Below, one piece after another: positions 40,708 to 51,813 of a stretch of DNA of 64,000 bases. This DNA is from Dickeya dianthicola NCPPB 453. GTDB taxonomy: Bacteria; Pseudomonadota; Gammaproteobacteria; Enterobacterales; Enterobacteriaceae. A program made the position numbers and the translations under genes. The stretch is taken from the NCBI RefSeq assembly GCF_000365305.1, contig NZ_CM001841.1, positions 2,122,962-2,186,961 of the forward strand, in the 5' to 3' direction. The notes beneath the pieces were generated by a model. The model worked only from the letters and a program-made list of their open reading frames with translations. It had not been told where the DNA came from and searched no databases. Position 1 is the first letter of the stretch. The number at the start of each line of letters is the position of its first letter.

Positions 40708-41760
40708 TTAGCGATGGCCGTAAGCGCGCGGTTTGGTGAAATAGTCGATCAACGGCACGGTAATGTTGGCCAACAGCACGGCGAAAGCCACGCCGTCAGG
40801 GTAACCGCCGTAGGTACGGATGGTCCATACCAGCACGCCGATCAGCGTGCCGAAAATCAGACGGCCTCTGGGCGTAGTGGAAGCAGTAACCGGGTCGGTG
40901 GCGATAAAGAACGCCCCCAGCATGGTCGCGCCGGAAAACAGGTGCAGCAGCGGCGGGGCGCTGACGTCCGGATGCAGATGCCAACCCGCCAGCGCGCATA
41001 CCGACAGCGCGAGCAGGAAACTGAACGGAATCTGCCAGTGGATTACCCGCAGCAGCAGCATAAACAGGCCGCCGGCCAGAAAAGCCAGATTAATCCATTG
41101 CCAGCCCAGCCCGGCCAGTACGCCGCCAAATAACGGCTGATGCAGCAACACCTCGGGTTGATGGCCGCTGCGCAGGCCGGTTTTGAATGCATCCAGCGGC
41201 GTGGCCTGACTGACGCCATCCACTCCCTGAATCAGTTGCTGGAGAGTCTGGCCCGCCGTTCCGTGCCCGGTGAATATTGCCGCCAGCGCATCCCGGAACC
41301 CGACCGGCGCTGCTTGCAGCCCGTCTGGCGGCAACCAACTGGTCATCTGAACCGGGAAGGAAATCAGCAGCACCACATAGCCTATCATCGCCGGATTAAA
41401 CGGGTTTTGCCCCAGCCCGCCATACAGTTGCTTGGCGATAATAATGGCGAAGGTGGTGCCCAGCACCACCATCCACCAGGGCGTAAACGGCGGCAGGCTG
41501 ATGGCCAGCAGAACGGCCGTCAGCAAGGCGGAACTGTCTTGCAGCGTTTCCAACACCGGACGTTTTCGCGATGACAATATCGCCGCTTCGGTAACGAGCG
41601 CGGTAACGCTGGCCAGCGCGAGCTGGATCAGGTTGCCGTAACCGAAAAACCAGGCTTGCGCCGCGATGCCGGGCACGCAGGCGGCCAGGACCCAGCGCAT
41701 AATATTGCGGGTGGACTGGCGGTTATGGGTAAACGGTGAGGGTGCGATTCTGAAAGCCAT
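40708..41760 (-). CDS. rsxD: Electron transport complex subunit RsxD
   Basis: Membrane flavoprotein with about nine helices in 350 residues. The segment [20 protein letters not shown] holds the Thr that binds FMN in RnfD proteins, and [18 protein letters not shown] is conserved. It directly abuts rsxC. Confidence 0.95.
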   Translation of the reverse strand: MAFRIAPSPFTHNRQSTRNIMRWVLAACVPGIAAQAWFFGYGNLIQLALASVTALVTEAAILSSRKRPVLETLQDSSALLTAVLLAISLPPFTPWWMVVLGTTFAIIIAKQLYGGLGQNPFNPAMIGYVVLLISFPVQMTSWLPPDGLQAAPVGFRDALAAIFTGHGTAGQTLQQLIQGVDGVSQATPLDAFKTGLRSGHQPEVLLHQPLFGGVLAGLGWQWINLAFLAGGLFMLLLRVIHWQIPFSFLLALSVCALAGWHLHPDVSAPPLLHLFSGATMLGAFFIATDPVTASTTPRGRLIFGTLIGVLVWTIRTYGGYPDGVAFAVLLANITVPLIDYFTKPRAYGHR

Positions 41761-43704
41761 TTAGTCCTCTTGCGGCGCCTGCGATGCGGCGGCCTTACGT
41801 GCGTTAACCCGGGCGATGGCGGCCGCCACGGCGGCTTTGCGCGGGTCGATGATCTCGGCCGGGGCGGTGTCAGCCGATGCGGCTGGGTACGCGCTCTGCG
41901 GTGCCTGCGTCACGGTGGACGCCGAGGTATCGGGTGACAATGTCACGTCTTCTGCGATGCCGGACTGCGCGGCCTTGCGTGCGTTGACTCGGGCGATGGC
42001 GGCCGCCACGGCGGCTTTGCGCGGGTCGGCATCATCGTCGGTGGCGACGGCGGGCGCAGGTTCTGCTGGACTCGTCGCGGCCTGATGCTCGCGCGCCTGC
42101 GCCTTGCGGGCCTCGCGGGCGGCAATTACGGCGCGGTTGTCCGGCTGTTGGCCCGGCTCAATGCGGATGTCGGCTTGAATGGCGGTCGCTTGTTTGTTGC
42201 GCACTCTTTCCAGCGCCGCCATCACCGCGTTTTTGTCGGTGGAAGCCACGCTGGCGGCGGCTTGTTTGTGGCGTTGTTCGCGCGCCTGTTTTTCCCGTTC
42301 CAGACGGACTTGCCGCGCATCAAAGCGCACTTTGGCTTCCGTTGCTTTACGGGATTCCTGATCCAGCGCCTGAATCTCGGCTTTTTCCTGACGGTAATAC
42401 TGCACCAGCGGGATATTGCTGGGGCAAACGTACGCGCAGGCGCCGCATTCGATACAGTCAAACAGATGATGCTGGCGCGCCTTCTCGTGCTCCTGTCCCC
42501 GGCTAAACCAGTAAAGCTGCTGCGGCAGCAGCCCGGCCGGGCAGACATCGGCGCATTTGCCGCAACGGATGCAGGCCTGCTCCTCTTCCTGCGCCTGAAT
42601 CTCATCGCGAGCAGGAGCCAGAATACAGTTGCTGATCTTGATGATCGGTACGTCCAGCGCGGGCAGGGTGAACCCCATCAGCGGCCCGCCCATGATCACC
42701 ATCGGCTGCGTGGTGGTGACGTGGTAGCCGGCGTGGCGCAGCAGATGACGTACTGGCGTGCCCAGCCGGGCCCAGACGTTGCCCGGCTGGCGCAACGCAT
42801 TGCCGGTCAGGGTGACGACCCGCTCGGTCAGCGGCTCGCCGTTAATGATCGCCCGTTTGATGGCGTAGGCGGTGCCGACGTTTTGCATCAATATGCCGAT
42901 AGACGCTGAATGTTTGCCGAAGGGCACTTCTTTGCCGGTCAGGATACGAGTTAACTGCTTAGCGCCGCCGGATGGGTATTTCGTGGGGATGACCCGCATC
43001 TGGATACGCGGGTAATCCACCAGCGCAACACGCAGCGCCGCGATGGCTTCCGGTTTGTTGTCTTCAATGCCCAGCAGAATACGCTGCGGTTGCAGCAGGT
43101 GGTCAAGGATGTCGATCCCTTGGACTATCTCCTGCGCACATTCCTGCATCAGACGATCGTCGGCGGTGATATAGGGTTCGCACTCGGCGGCGTTGATAAT
43201 CAGGGTATCGATGCCGTGCAGGCCGCCCTGCAGTTTGGCAGCGGTGGGAAAGCCGGCGCCGCCCAGCCCGGCGATGCCGGCCTGATGCAGAAGCTCAACC
43301 AATTCAGACGGTGTCGCCTGACGATAGTCGACGAGAGGCCGACGCTCGCACCAGCGGTCCTGACCGTCGGGAATGATAATGATGCTGAGCTCGGTCAACC
43401 CGGAGGGGTGGTTGCTCATATGCTGGCGGATGGCGTGTACCGTCCCGGAAGTCGGCGCGTGTACCGGCAGCATCCGGCCAGCGCCGCGCGTCAACGGCTG
43501 GCCCCGCAGCACCGGATCACCGGCTTTGACGCACAGGTCGCCTTCCGGGCCGAGATGTTGTTTGAGCGGGATAATCAAATAGCCAGGCATGGGAACCTGC
43601 CGCAGCGGCACCCGACTGGAGTGGATTTTCATTTCCGGTGGATGAATTCCGCCTGAAAAATCCCAGATTCTGTTTTTTCTGAAGGCGGCGAACAGCTTAA
43701 ACAT
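41761..43704 (-). CDS. rsxC: Electron transport complex subunit RsxC
   Basis: Peripheral NADH-oxidising subunit. The 647 residues have an N-terminal RnfC barrel-sandwich part ([11 protein letters not shown]), the NADH/FMN-binding domain ([16 protein letters not shown]), two 4Fe-4S motifs ([12 protein letters not shown] and [12 protein letters not shown]) and a long Ala/Arg-rich tail. The tail contains two copies of [20 protein letters not shown] and degenerate relatives. E. coli RsxC is 740 residues with more of these repeats, so this version is short by repeat loss rather than truncation. It overlaps rsxB by 8 bp. Confidence 0.96.
   Translation of the reverse strand: MFKLFAAFRKNRIWDFSGGIHPPEMKIHSSRVPLRQVPMPGYLIIPLKQHLGPEGDLCVKAGDPVLRGQPLTRGAGRMLPVHAPTSGTVHAIRQHMSNHPSGLTELSIIIIPDGQDRWCERRPLVDYRQATPSELVELLHQAGIAGLGGAGFPTAAKLQGGLHGIDTLIINAAECEPYITADDRLMQECAQEIVQGIDILDHLLQPQRILLGIEDNKPEAIAALRVALVDYPRIQMRVIPTKYPSGGAKQLTRILTGKEVPFGKHSASIGILMQNVGTAYAIKRAIINGEPLTERVVTLTGNALRQPGNVWARLGTPVRHLLRHAGYHVTTTQPMVIMGGPLMGFTLPALDVPIIKISNCILAPARDEIQAQEEEQACIRCGKCADVCPAGLLPQQLYWFSRGQEHEKARQHHLFDCIECGACAYVCPSNIPLVQYYRQEKAEIQALDQESRKATEAKVRFDARQVRLEREKQAREQRHKQAAASVASTDKNAVMAALERVRNKQATAIQADIRIEPGQQPDNRAVIAAREARKAQAREHQAATSPAEPAPAVATDDDADPRKAAVAAAIARVNARKAAQSGIAEDVTLSPDTSASTVTQAPQSAYPAASADTAPAEIIDPRKAAVAAAIARVNARKAAASQAPQED
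41791..41848 (-). repeat. rsxC tail repeat, copy at the 3' end
   Basis: 58 bp encoding the [19 protein letters not shown] unit. It matches the copy at 41971-42028 in 55 of 58 bases, exactly 180 bp away, so recombination between them would keep the reading frame. Confidence 0.85.
41971..42028 (-). repeat. rsxC tail repeat, second copy
   Basis: Partner of the repeat at 41791-41848 (three mismatches), encoding the same [19 protein letters not shown] unit. Confidence 0.85.
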
Positions 43705-44287
43705 GATTTTCGATCACACGGTTTTCCGTCTGGATAACGCGCACCGGAATGGCGTCGAGATTCCATTTCCAACTGGCGGTTGTCGGGGCTAACGGTCTTA
43801 GTTCAATGCAATCCGTTGGGCAAGGCGGCACGCACAGGTTGCAGCCGGTACACAGATCGCGGATGACGGTATGTACGGCGCGGGTGGTGCCGACTATGGC
43901 ATCAACAGGGCAGGCCTGGATGCACTTGGTGCAGCCGATGCAGTTGCCCTCGTCGACCCAGGCGACCAGCGGTTCCGGTTTTTGCGGCGCCTCGGCGTCA
44001 AGCGGCTGCGGATCGACGTTCAACCGCTCCGCCAGTTTACGCATCAGCGGTTCGCCGCCCGGCACGCATTTGTTGATGTGCTCGTTGTTGAGGGCGATCG
44101 CTTCGGCGTAAGGGCGGCAGCCGGGATAACCGCACTGGCCGCACTGGCTTTGCGGCAGCATGGCTTCCAGTTGCTCAACCACCGGGTCTTCTTCCACCTG
44201 AAAACGGCGCGAGGCAAAACCCAGGATTGACCCAAACACCAGCGCCAGCGCGCTGAGCGCGGCTATGGCTATCCAGATGGTGATCAT
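43697..44287 (-). CDS. rsxB: Electron transport complex subunit RsxB
   Basis: Iron-sulfur subunit. The 196 residues begin with a membrane anchor ([20 protein letters not shown]), then the closed 4Fe-4S motif CGQCGYPGC, and two ferredoxin-type clusters [14 protein letters not shown] and [15 protein letters not shown]. Its start overlaps the last base of rsxA. Confidence 0.96.
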   Translation of the reverse strand: MITIWIAIAALSALALVFGSILGFASRRFQVEEDPVVEQLEAMLPQSQCGQCGYPGCRPYAEAIALNNEHINKCVPGGEPLMRKLAERLNVDPQPLDAEAPQKPEPLVAWVDEGNCIGCTKCIQACPVDAIVGTTRAVHTVIRDLCTGCNLCVPPCPTDCIELRPLAPTTASWKWNLDAIPVRVIQTENRVIENHV

Positions 44288-44868
44288 CAGAGTTTCACCA
44301 GACCGGTAAAGCCCATAAAGGCCAGCGACATCAGGCCGGCCGTCACCAGTGCGATAGACGAACCGCGGAACGGCGCGGGCACATCAGCCACGGCAAGGCG
44401 CTCGCGCAGCGCGGCAAACAGCACCAAGACCAGCGAAAAGCCGACAGCGGCGCTGAAACCATAGATGGTTGATTGCAGAAAATTGTGCGATTGATTCACG
44501 CTAAGCAACGCGACGCCGAGAACGGCGCAGTTGGTGGTGATAAGCGGCAGAAAGATGCCCAGTAAACGGTAGAGCGCCGGGCTGGTTTTCCGCACCGCCA
44601 GTTCGGTGAATTGCACCACCACGGCAAAGACCAGAATGAAGGCCAGCGTGCGCAGGTAGAGCAGGTTTAACGGCAGCAGCACGTAGGTGTTGACCAGCCA
44701 GGAGAACACCGACCCCAACGTCATCACAAATGTTGTGGCAAACCCCATGCCGATGGCGGCTTCCAGCTTTTTGGACACGCCCATAAACGGGCATAAGCCC
44801 AGGAATTTCACCAGTACGAAGTTGTTGACCAGAATCGTGCCAACAAACAGCAAGACATATTCGTTCAT
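44287..44868 (-). CDS. rsxA: Electron transport complex subunit RsxA
   Basis: First gene of rsxABCDGE-nth. The 193 residues equal E. coli RsxA, with six membrane helices and [20 protein letters not shown] and [22 protein letters not shown] 44868 gives [20 protein letters not shown]; the frame stays open to 45036 without family resemblance. Confidence 0.96.
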   Translation of the reverse strand: MNEYVLLFVGTILVNNFVLVKFLGLCPFMGVSKKLEAAIGMGFATTFVMTLGSVFSWLVNTYVLLPLNLLYLRTLAFILVFAVVVQFTELAVRKTSPALYRLLGIFLPLITTNCAVLGVALLSVNQSHNFLQSTIYGFSAAVGFSLVLVLFAALRERLAVADVPAPFRGSSIALVTAGLMSLAFMGFTGLVKL

Positions 44869-45214
44869 TACAGTGCCTACACAATAAAACCGGCACATTA
44901 TCGGGCATTGTCCGGCGTTCGGCAACTTACCCTCTGTAGGGATATTCGGCAATCGCGCTATCGGGGGCGCTAAACGGTAAGATGGCGCGATAAACGGTAA
45001 GAAAATACGAACGGGGAGAGAGGGCAAAAAGCGCATGCTGATGCCATGACTGGAAAATGCGAAAGTCGACAGGCGTTTCTTCGTTTCTTTGCCACAATCT
45101 CAGCCGACGGGGCAATGGCAAAAAGGTGCGGTCACACTCGGTTGTACAGAATGGAACTCCGCGCAAGTGGCGCAAGGGAGGAGTCATCCGCCCTTTGACG
45201 AAGGAAGACGGGTA
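44869..45214. other. rsxA-rhiE intergenic region
   Basis: Divergent control region. It holds two direct repeats (listed separately) but no obvious KdgR or CRP box. No gene seen. Confidence 0.45.
44967..45002. promoter_or_regulatory. Direct repeat with 20-bp period, possible operator
   Basis: TAAACGGTAAGA occurs at 44971-44982 and 44991-45002, each preceded by GCGC. Direct half-sites about two helical turns apart are typical of AraC/XylS-type regulators; rhamnose-dependent RhaS control of rhiE is described in Dickeya, so this is a candidate site, unproven. Confidence 0.45.
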
Positions 45215-45267
45215 TAGAAGGGAATACACAAATAGAAGGGAATACACAAATAGAAGGGAGTACACCT
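45215..45267 (+). repeat. Three tandem 18-bp repeats carrying the rhiE ribosome site
   Basis: TAGAAGGGAATACACAAA at 45215-45232 and 45233-45250 are identical; the third unit, TAGAAGGGAGTACACC, runs into the rhiE ATG at 45268. Each unit contains AGAAGGGA, a good Shine-Dalgarno sequence, so the gene has three ribosome-binding sequences in a row, only the last well placed. Confidence 0.88.
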
Positions 45268-46980
45268 ATGCAAGGCAGAACATATCTTATCGCAGTCAGC
45301 ATACTCTGTTCTTCGCTGGCGCAGGCGGCATCATCGTCTGATGTCAGTATGGCGCTCTCAGGGATGAAAGCACAAATTGATAATGGACTGGTTTCCGTCG
45401 CAATTGGCAGCGATGGCAGCATTGGTACTCTGTCAAACGGTAGCCAGAATCTTATCGATAAAACCAACAGTCAGGTGAATGCACTGGGTAAAAGTAGTAC
45501 CGGTTATTTGGATTATTATTCAGGCTCATTTTTGAAGTTTAAACCACAGCAGATTTCTGTCATTGAAAACAGCAAAAACATTGTACATGTTGCTTATGTG
45601 GATAATGAAACCAGCACATTGAGCCTGGAATATCATTTTATTGTGCGGCGTGGCGTCAGCGGGGTTTATAGCTATGCTGTGGCGCGGAATGATACGTCAT
45701 CCAATCTTACGGTAAGCGAATTACGCGGTGTATACCGGTTTAATCCTTTTTTGCTGGATCATATCTCCAATGGTATTCACACCACGAAACCCAATCTGTA
45801 TTCCCAGCTTACTAACGCTGAGAAGATTCAGGATGAAACCTGGAAATTATCGGATGGCAGTTATTATTCCAAATACGATTTTGCCGGTTATATGCGCAAA
45901 ACTCCGGTGTGGGGCGTGTACGGTAATAATGTCGGCGCGTGGATTGTACCGGGCAGTACCGAGTATTTTTCTGGTGATGACACCAAACAGGATTTGATGG
46001 TGCATCAAGATGGGCTGGCGATTATGTATATGACGGGATCGCATTTCGGCACACCGGATCTGGTCGCGCCGCCTGGCTGGCAGAAACTGTATGGTCCCTG
46101 GTTGCTGTATGTGAATGCCGGCACGGATGAGCAGATGTATCGTGATGCGCTGACGCGCAGCCAGCAGGAGATGGCCGACTGGCCCTACCGCTGGGTCAAT
46201 GACAGCCGTTTTCCGGTGGATCGCGCCAGCGTGACCGGCAATGTCAATACCACCCAGCCGCTGAATGTGACGCTATCGTCTTCGCTGAATGAAGCGTCGG
46301 ATGTACAGACGTTGGGGTATGCCTTTACCGCTAATACCGACAGTCAGGGAAATTTTCGCTTTGATAACGTGCGTAAGGGGAAATACACCCTGACCATTTA
46401 CGCTAATGGCGGTACCCGACCTGGCGTGCTCTACGGTGATGTGGTGAATGTAACCGACACTACCTCGTTACCCGCTATTCATTTGTCCGAAGCCGCGCCG
46501 GTGTTGTGGGCTATCGGCAATAGTGATCGGTTGGCGGCGGAATTCCGGTTTGGCGATCAGTTACGCAATTATCACTGGCAGAATGATGTACCGGCTAATC
46601 TGACTTATACCGTGGGTCAGTCGAGCCCGGCGCAGGACTGGTATTACGCCCAGACCAATCCCGGCAGTTGGAATGTGAATTATATCGACCGCGCCGACGG
46701 CATCGGCAGGGTGCTGAATGTGGCGTTCGCTGCCGCCAGCAACCGGGGCATGACCAATCCCACTACGCCTTCGCTGTCAGTCTTGGTCAACGGCACCAAG
46801 GTTAAAGACATTCGGTATGACAATGACAAATCGGTGTACCGCGGTGCGCTGACCAGCGGCAAATATCACTACGAACGTATTTCGATCGACAGTAGTTTGC
46901 TGCGTGATGGCGCTAATACCATTACCTTCACACTCAATGGCGGCACCTTCATGTACGACGTCATGACGTTAACGAAATAA
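45268..46980 (+). CDS. rhiE: Secreted rhamnogalacturonan lyase (polysaccharide lyase family 4)
   Basis: Cleaves the backbone of rhamnogalacturonan I in plant pectin by beta-elimination. The 570 residues start with a signal peptide (cleavage about residue 20, LAQA|ASSS), followed by the PL4 catalytic beta-sandwich (about 25-310), a fibronectin III-like domain (about 315-395, starting VTGNVNTTQPLNVTL) and a C-terminal carbohydrate-binding-like domain (about 400-570, ending FTLNGGTFMYDVMTLTK). In D. dadantii RhiE is exported through the Out type II system. It stands alone, before araA on the opposite strand. Confidence 0.9.
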   Translation: MQGRTYLIAVSILCSSLAQAASSSDVSMALSGMKAQIDNGLVSVAIGSDGSIGTLSNGSQNLIDKTNSQVNALGKSSTGYLDYYSGSFLKFKPQQISVIENSKNIVHVAYVDNETSTLSLEYHFIVRRGVSGVYSYAVARNDTSSNLTVSELRGVYRFNPFLLDHISNGIHTTKPNLYSQLTNAEKIQDETWKLSDGSYYSKYDFAGYMRKTPVWGVYGNNVGAWIVPGSTEYFSGDDTKQDLMVHQDGLAIMYMTGSHFGTPDLVAPPGWQKLYGPWLLYVNAGTDEQMYRDALTRSQQEMADWPYRWVNDSRFPVDRASVTGNVNTTQPLNVTLSSSLNEASDVQTLGYAFTANTDSQGNFRFDNVRKGKYTLTIYANGGTRPGVLYGDVVNVTDTTSLPAIHLSEAAPVLWAIGNSDRLAAEFRFGDQLRNYHWQNDVPANLTYTVGQSSPAQDWYYAQTNPGSWNVNYIDRADGIGRVLNVAFAAASNRGMTNPTTPSLSVLVNGTKVKDIRYDNDKSVYRGALTSGKYHYERISIDSSLLRDGANTITFTLNGGTFMYDVMTLTK

Positions 46981-47035
46981 TGACGTTAACGACATCGTGA
47001 TGTTGATGAAATCACGTTCCAGATAACGATGAGCA

Positions 47036-47067
47036 ATAAAAAGCCGACACGATGTTGTGTCGGCTTT
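47036..47067 (-). terminator. Terminator of araBA (and possibly rhiE)
   Basis: AAAGCCGACAC and GTGTCGGCTTT form an 11-bp stem with loop GATGTT between convergent genes. On the minus strand it is followed by TTTATTG, fitting the end of araA. Confidence 0.85.
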
Positions 47068-47091
47068 GCGGCTTGCTTGTAGTCGTCAGCG

Positions 47092-48603
47092 TTATGCCCG
47101 ATTTCCACATAATTTGTAGTACAGCTCGTTCCAACGCAGCCCATCTCTGAAGGCCGGCAGGGTGGTGTCGTTATCAATCACCGTCAATTCGATGTTGTGC
47201 AGGTCGGCGTACAACCGCAGGTAATCAAGGTCGAGCGACTGGGTAAACACGGTATGGTGGGCGCCGCCCGCCAGAATCCAGGCTTCGGCCGCCGTTTCCA
47301 GCGACGGTTGCGCCTGCCAGAGCGCACGGGCGACCGGCAGCTTCGGTAGCGGATGCGGCTGGGCGATAGTATCGACCTGGTTGACCAACAGGCGGAAACG
47401 ATCGCCCAGATCGATCATGCTGACGTTCAGCGCCGATCCGGCCGGCGCGGAGAAGATCAACCGCACCGGATCCGCTTTGCCGCCGATCCCGAGGTATTGC
47501 GCATCCAGCAGCGGCTTTTCTTCGCTGGCGATGCTGGGGCACACTTCCAGCATATGGGCTCCCAACACCAGATTGTTGCCGGGCGAGAAATGGTAGGTGT
47601 AATCCTCCATGAAGGAGGTGCCGCCGGGCAATCCCTGCGCCATGACCTTCATCACGCGCAGCAGCGCGGCGGTTTTCCAGTCGCCTTCGGCGCCAAAGCC
47701 ATACCCTTGCTGCATCAGGCGCTGTACCGCTACGCCGGGCAGTTGCTTGAGGCCATAAAGATTTTCGAAATTGGTGGTAAAGGCTTTAAAGTTGCCCTGA
47801 TCGAGAAAGCGTTTCAGGCCGAGTTCGATGCGAGCTGCATCCAGCAGATTTTGCCGCTTCGGCCCGTGCAGTTTGACGGCTTCGCTCAGCGTGTAGGTGG
47901 CCTCGTATTCTTCAATCAGTGCCGCTACATCGCCCTGGCTGATATCGTCCACCACGCCGACCAGATCCCCCAGTCCCCAGGCGCTGACCGCGTAACCAAA
48001 CTGGATTTGCGCCCCGACTTTGTCGCCTTCGGTGACCGCGACCTCCCGCATGTTATCGCCAAAACGGGCCACCTTGAGCTGACGGCTTTCCTGTAGCGCC
48101 GCCGCTACCCGCATCCATTTGGCGATGCGCTCATGGGCGTGGCGATCCTGCCAGTGGCCGACTACCACCTGATGGGGCTGGCGCATGCGCGCGCCGATAA
48201 AACCGAACTCACGCCCACCGTGGGCGGTCTGGTTCAGGTTCATAAAATCCATGTCCATGCTGTCCCACGGGATATCGGCGTTGAACTGGGTATGGAACTG
48301 CAACAGCGGTTTGTTGAGGATGCTCAAACCGCCAATCCACATTTTGGCGGGCGAGAAGGTATGCAGCCAGGTCAGCAGCCCGATGCAGTTATCCTGATAA
48401 TTGGCGTCGCGGCACAGCGCGGTGATCTCGTCCGGGGTTTTGACCAGTGGTTTGAGTACCAGCCGCACCGGCAGGTTGGCGTCGCGATTAAGGCCATTCA
48501 CCACTTTTTCGGCATTTTCTTTCACCTGACGCAGTGCTTCCGGGCCATACAGATGCTGACTGCCAATCACAAACCAGACTTCGAGCGGCTTAAATTGTTC
48601 CAT
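47092..48603 (-). CDS. araA: L-arabinose isomerase
   Basis: Converts L-arabinose to L-ribulose. The 503 residues follow E. coli AraA (500) throughout: [69 protein letters not shown] and the metal-site His in [12 protein letters not shown] 48603 gives [11 protein letters not shown]. It follows araB by 54 bp; araD, third gene of the E. coli operon, is missing downstream. Confidence 0.97.
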   Translation of the reverse strand: MEQFKPLEVWFVIGSQHLYGPEALRQVKENAEKVVNGLNRDANLPVRLVLKPLVKTPDEITALCRDANYQDNCIGLLTWLHTFSPAKMWIGGLSILNKPLLQFHTQFNADIPWDSMDMDFMNLNQTAHGGREFGFIGARMRQPHQVVVGHWQDRHAHERIAKWMRVAAALQESRQLKVARFGDNMREVAVTEGDKVGAQIQFGYAVSAWGLGDLVGVVDDISQGDVAALIEEYEATYTLSEAVKLHGPKRQNLLDAARIELGLKRFLDQGNFKAFTTNFENLYGLKQLPGVAVQRLMQQGYGFGAEGDWKTAALLRVMKVMAQGLPGGTSFMEDYTYHFSPGNNLVLGAHMLEVCPSIASEEKPLLDAQYLGIGGKADPVRLIFSAPAGSALNVSMIDLGDRFRLLVNQVDTIAQPHPLPKLPVARALWQAQPSLETAAEAWILAGGAHHTVFTQSLDLDYLRLYADLHNIELTVIDNDTTLPAFRDGLRWNELYYKLCGNRA

Positions 48604-48657
48604 GATAACTCCTGTTTGGGTTCCCAAAGGGATGTAAAAGTGATGTTCGGCAAACGT

Positions 48658-50358
48658 TCAATGATCTGCCTCGGAATGATCTGCCCCGGTCTGGGGGCTG
48701 TAGGCGGGTTCCGCCAGCCGGCACCACTGCTGATAACGTTCGTACAACTGTTGATAACGGGCGACCCGTTTCGGGTCGGGCATCAGGGTGCGTTCGATGC
48801 CGCAGGCCATATGCTGCTGGGCGTTAGGAATATCCGGATGTACCCCGGCAGCCACGGCGGCGAAGATGGCGGCGCCCAGCGCGCAGCACTGATCCGAGGC
48901 AACTATCTGCATCGGGCGGTTCATGACGTCAGTACAAACTTGCATGATGGTGGAAGATTTACGGGCGATGCCGCCCAGCGCCAGCAGGTTTTCCACCGGG
49001 ATCTGCTGGGATTCGAAGCAGGCCATGATGGCGCGGGCGCCAAACGCGGTGGCGGCGATCAGCCCGCCGAACAGTGCCGGCGCGTCGGTGCCAAGATTCA
49101 GGTCGGCGATGACGCCTTTGAGCCGTTGGTTGGCGAACGGCGTGCGGCGGCCGTTAAACCAGTCGAGCACCACCGGCAGGTGATCGAGCGAGGGATCGTT
49201 GGCCCAGGCTTGCGTCAGTTGCGCCAGCAGGCTGGATTGCAGCTGTTCCAGTTGCGGTTGCCAGTCGGGGTGTTCGCGGCCGGCCAGTTGCAGCGGCCAG
49301 CCCAACACGCGGCCAAACCAGGCGTACATGTCGCCAAAGGCTGATTGTCCGGCTTCCAGCCCGATATAACCGGGCACCACGCTGCCGTCCACCTGACCGC
49401 AGATCCCGGCGATCGTCTTATCGCCTACTCGATCCGCATCTGCGATCAGAATGTCGCAGGTCGAGGTGCCGATCACCTTGACCAGCGTATAAGGTTGCGC
49501 GCCGGCGCCGACGGCGCCCATGTGGCAATCGAAGGCGCCGCCGGCGATGACGACGTGTTCAGGCAACCCCAGCCGCTGCGCCCATTGCGGCGTCAGGGTG
49601 CCGACCGGACGATCGGCGGTCCAGGTGTCGGTAAACAGCGGATACTGCAGTTTTTCCGTCAGGCAGGGGTCGAGCGCCTGCAGAAAGTCTGTTGGCGGCA
49701 GGCCGCCCCAGTCGGGATGCCACAGCGATTTGTGCCCGGCGCTGCAACGGCCGCGGCGGATAGCGTCAGGCGCGGTGGTGCCGGAGAGCAGGGCCGGCAC
49801 CCAGTCGCACAATTCTACCCAGGACACCGCCGCCTGACGCACGGCGGAGTCTTGCCGGCTGATATGGAGGATTTTGGCCCAGAACCATTCCGATGAATAC
49901 ACCCCGCCGATGTAGCGGGTGTAATCCGGGAACTGGCCGCTGCGGCACAACTGATTGATGGCTTCCGCTTCGTCAATCGCGGTGTGGTCTTTCCACAGCA
50001 CAAACATGGCGTTGGGGTTGTCCGCGAATTCCGCACGCAATGCCAGCACGTTGCCTTGTTCATCTATTGGCGCCGGGGTGGAGCCGGTCGAGTCGACGCC
50101 AATACCGATAATCTGCTGGCGCTGATCGGGCGTGAGCCGTGCCACCACCGCGCGTATCGCCAACTCCAGCGATTCGATGTAATCCAGCGGATGATGGCGG
50201 AACTGATTGCTGGCAGGATGACAATATTGTCCCTGACGCCAGCGCGGATAATAGACCACTTCTGTTTCCAGCTCCTGCCCGTTGCGGCAATCCACCGCCA
50301 GCGCACGGACAGAATCGCTGCCAAAATCAAGACCAAGAGTAAGGGCGCCCGCACTCAT
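48658..50358 (-). CDS. araB: Ribulokinase
   Basis: Phosphorylates L-ribulose with ATP. FGGY-family kinase of 566 residues, with [19 protein letters not shown] at the N-terminus (phosphate 1 motif), [15 protein letters not shown], and the C-terminal [25 protein letters not shown] signature region. First gene of araBA, divergent from araF. Confidence 0.97.
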   Translation of the reverse strand: MSAGALTLGLDFGSDSVRALAVDCRNGQELETEVVYYPRWRQGQYCHPASNQFRHHPLDYIESLELAIRAVVARLTPDQRQQIIGIGVDSTGSTPAPIDEQGNVLALRAEFADNPNAMFVLWKDHTAIDEAEAINQLCRSGQFPDYTRYIGGVYSSEWFWAKILHISRQDSAVRQAAVSWVELCDWVPALLSGTTAPDAIRRGRCSAGHKSLWHPDWGGLPPTDFLQALDPCLTEKLQYPLFTDTWTADRPVGTLTPQWAQRLGLPEHVVIAGGAFDCHMGAVGAGAQPYTLVKVIGTSTCDILIADADRVGDKTIAGICGQVDGSVVPGYIGLEAGQSAFGDMYAWFGRVLGWPLQLAGREHPDWQPQLEQLQSSLLAQLTQAWANDPSLDHLPVVLDWFNGRRTPFANQRLKGVIADLNLGTDAPALFGGLIAATAFGARAIMACFESQQIPVENLLALGGIARKSSTIMQVCTDVMNRPMQIVASDQCCALGAAIFAAVAAGVHPDIPNAQQHMACGIERTLMPDPKRVARYQQLYERYQQWCRLAEPAYSPQTGADHSEADH

Positions 50359-50741
50359 CGTTGCTGCTCCTGTTAATCGTAGGGATCACGCTGTTTACGA
50401 TAGACAGGCCGTTCTGCCGCCGTGAGGAGCGGTTGGCTGGAAGTATGCATTTTTCTGTCGCGCACAAGGGTTTTGTGATGGCGGTCATAAGTTAATGGCA
50501 GGTTAAATTCGCTGAATCTATGTACGAATCAGCTGTAGTTTCTGAATGTGATAATGCTCTCTCTTCGTGGTGAAAATACCCGCTACAACTTACGCGTCTG
50601 AAGGGATGTAGAGGATGGAATGACAATAACTCTTTGTTTTTTCCATTATTCGATAAAACAACACCTTGCCGAGAGCGTTTACACACGTGAGGGCACGTCC
50701 AGTTGCCAGCGTGTTAAAGATAACAATGAGCGGAGAAGACC
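50359..50741. other. araB-araF divergent control region
   Basis: Between the two divergent arabinose units. Besides the CRP site, AraC-like half-sites can be proposed at 50445-50460 (TATGCATTTTTCTGTC, compare E. coli TAGCATTTTTATCCATA) and near 50633-50647 (TTTGTTTTTTCCATT). These are weak matches. No gene seen. Confidence 0.4.
50471..50492. promoter_or_regulatory. CRP site in the ara control region
   Basis: TTTTGTGATGGCGGTCATAA has TGTGA (50474-50478), 6 bp, TCATA (50485-50489), 8 of 10 conserved CRP bases or better. It would give catabolite control to araBA and/or araFGH. Confidence 0.65.
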
Positions 50742-51725
50742 ATGCATAAATTCACTAAGGTTCTGGCAGCGATTGGCCTGGCCGCGGTTATGTCACAATC
50801 AGCTATCGCGGAAAATATGAAACTGGGCTTTCTGGTCAAACAGCCGGAAGAGCCCTGGTTCCAGACCGAATGGCGGTTCGCTGACAAGGCCGGTAAAGAC
50901 CTGGGATTTGACGTTATCAAGATAGCCGTACCGGATGGCGAAAAAACCCTCAATGCTATCGACAGCCTGGCGGCCAGCGGCGCCAAAGGGTTTGTCATCT
51001 GTACTCCTGACCCGAAGCTGGGGGCGGCTATTGTAGCCAAGGCGCGCAGCTATAACCTGAAAGTGATCGCGGTGGATGACCAGTTCGTCAACGCCAAAGG
51101 GCAGCCGGTGGACAGCGTGCCGCTGGTGATGATGGCGGCCACCAAGATTGGCGAGCGTCAGGGCCTGGAGCTGTGGAAAGAGATGCAGAAACGCGGCTGG
51201 AAACTGCAGGAAACGGCGGTGATGGCGATCACCGCCAATGAGCTGGATACCGCCCGTCGCCGTACCTCCGGTTCGATGGAGGCACTGAAAGCCGCCGGAT
51301 TCCCGGAAAAACAGATCTATCAGGTGCCGACCAAATCCAACGATATTCCCGGGGCGTTTGACGCCGCCAACTCGATGCTGGTGCAGCATCCGAACGTGAA
51401 AAACTGGCTGGTGATCGGCATGAACGACAACACTGTGCTGGGCGGCGTGCGTGCAACTGAAGGACAGGGATTCAAGGCGGCTAGCGTGATAGGCATCGGT
51501 ATCAACGGGGTGGATGCGGTCAGCGAACTGTCCAAATCGCAGCCGACCGGCTTCTACGGCTCGTTGCTGCCCAGCCCGGACGTGCATGGCTACAAGAGTA
51601 TTCAGATGTTGCATGACTGGGTGACCAAGGGCGTCGAACCGCAGAAATTCACCGAAGTGACGGATGTGGTGCTGATCACCCGCGATAACTTCAAAACTGA
51701 ATTGCAGAAGAAAGGCCTGATGTAA
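50742..51725 (+). CDS. araF: L-arabinose-binding periplasmic protein AraF
   Basis: Captures L-arabinose in the periplasm for AraGH. The 327 residues have a signal peptide ([23 protein letters not shown], 23 residues) and a type I periplasmic binding fold: [60 protein letters not shown]. First gene of araFGH. Confidence 0.97.
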   Translation: MHKFTKVLAAIGLAAVMSQSAIAENMKLGFLVKQPEEPWFQTEWRFADKAGKDLGFDVIKIAVPDGEKTLNAIDSLAASGAKGFVICTPDPKLGAAIVAKARSYNLKVIAVDDQFVNAKGQPVDSVPLVMMAATKIGERQGLELWKEMQKRGWKLQETAVMAITANELDTARRRTSGSMEALKAAGFPEKQIYQVPTKSNDIPGAFDAANSMLVQHPNVKNWLVIGMNDNTVLGGVRATEGQGFKAASVIGIGINGVDAVSELSKSQPTGFYGSLLPSPDVHGYKSIQMLHDWVTKGVEPQKFTEVTDVVLITRDNFKTELQKKGLM

Positions 51726-51813
51726 TGACCCTTGTCCAATCCCGCCTTCGCCGGCGGGGGCGGACACTGGCCGCGCCGGCGTTGTGACGGCGCAGACCCT
51801 TGAGGATGCTGAA

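Noticed and set aside
45057-45341. 94-codon frame with a repeated REYTNR motif upstream of rhiE
   Set aside because: The repeat comes from the tandem ribosome-site units and the frame runs into rhiE out of phase; non-coding.
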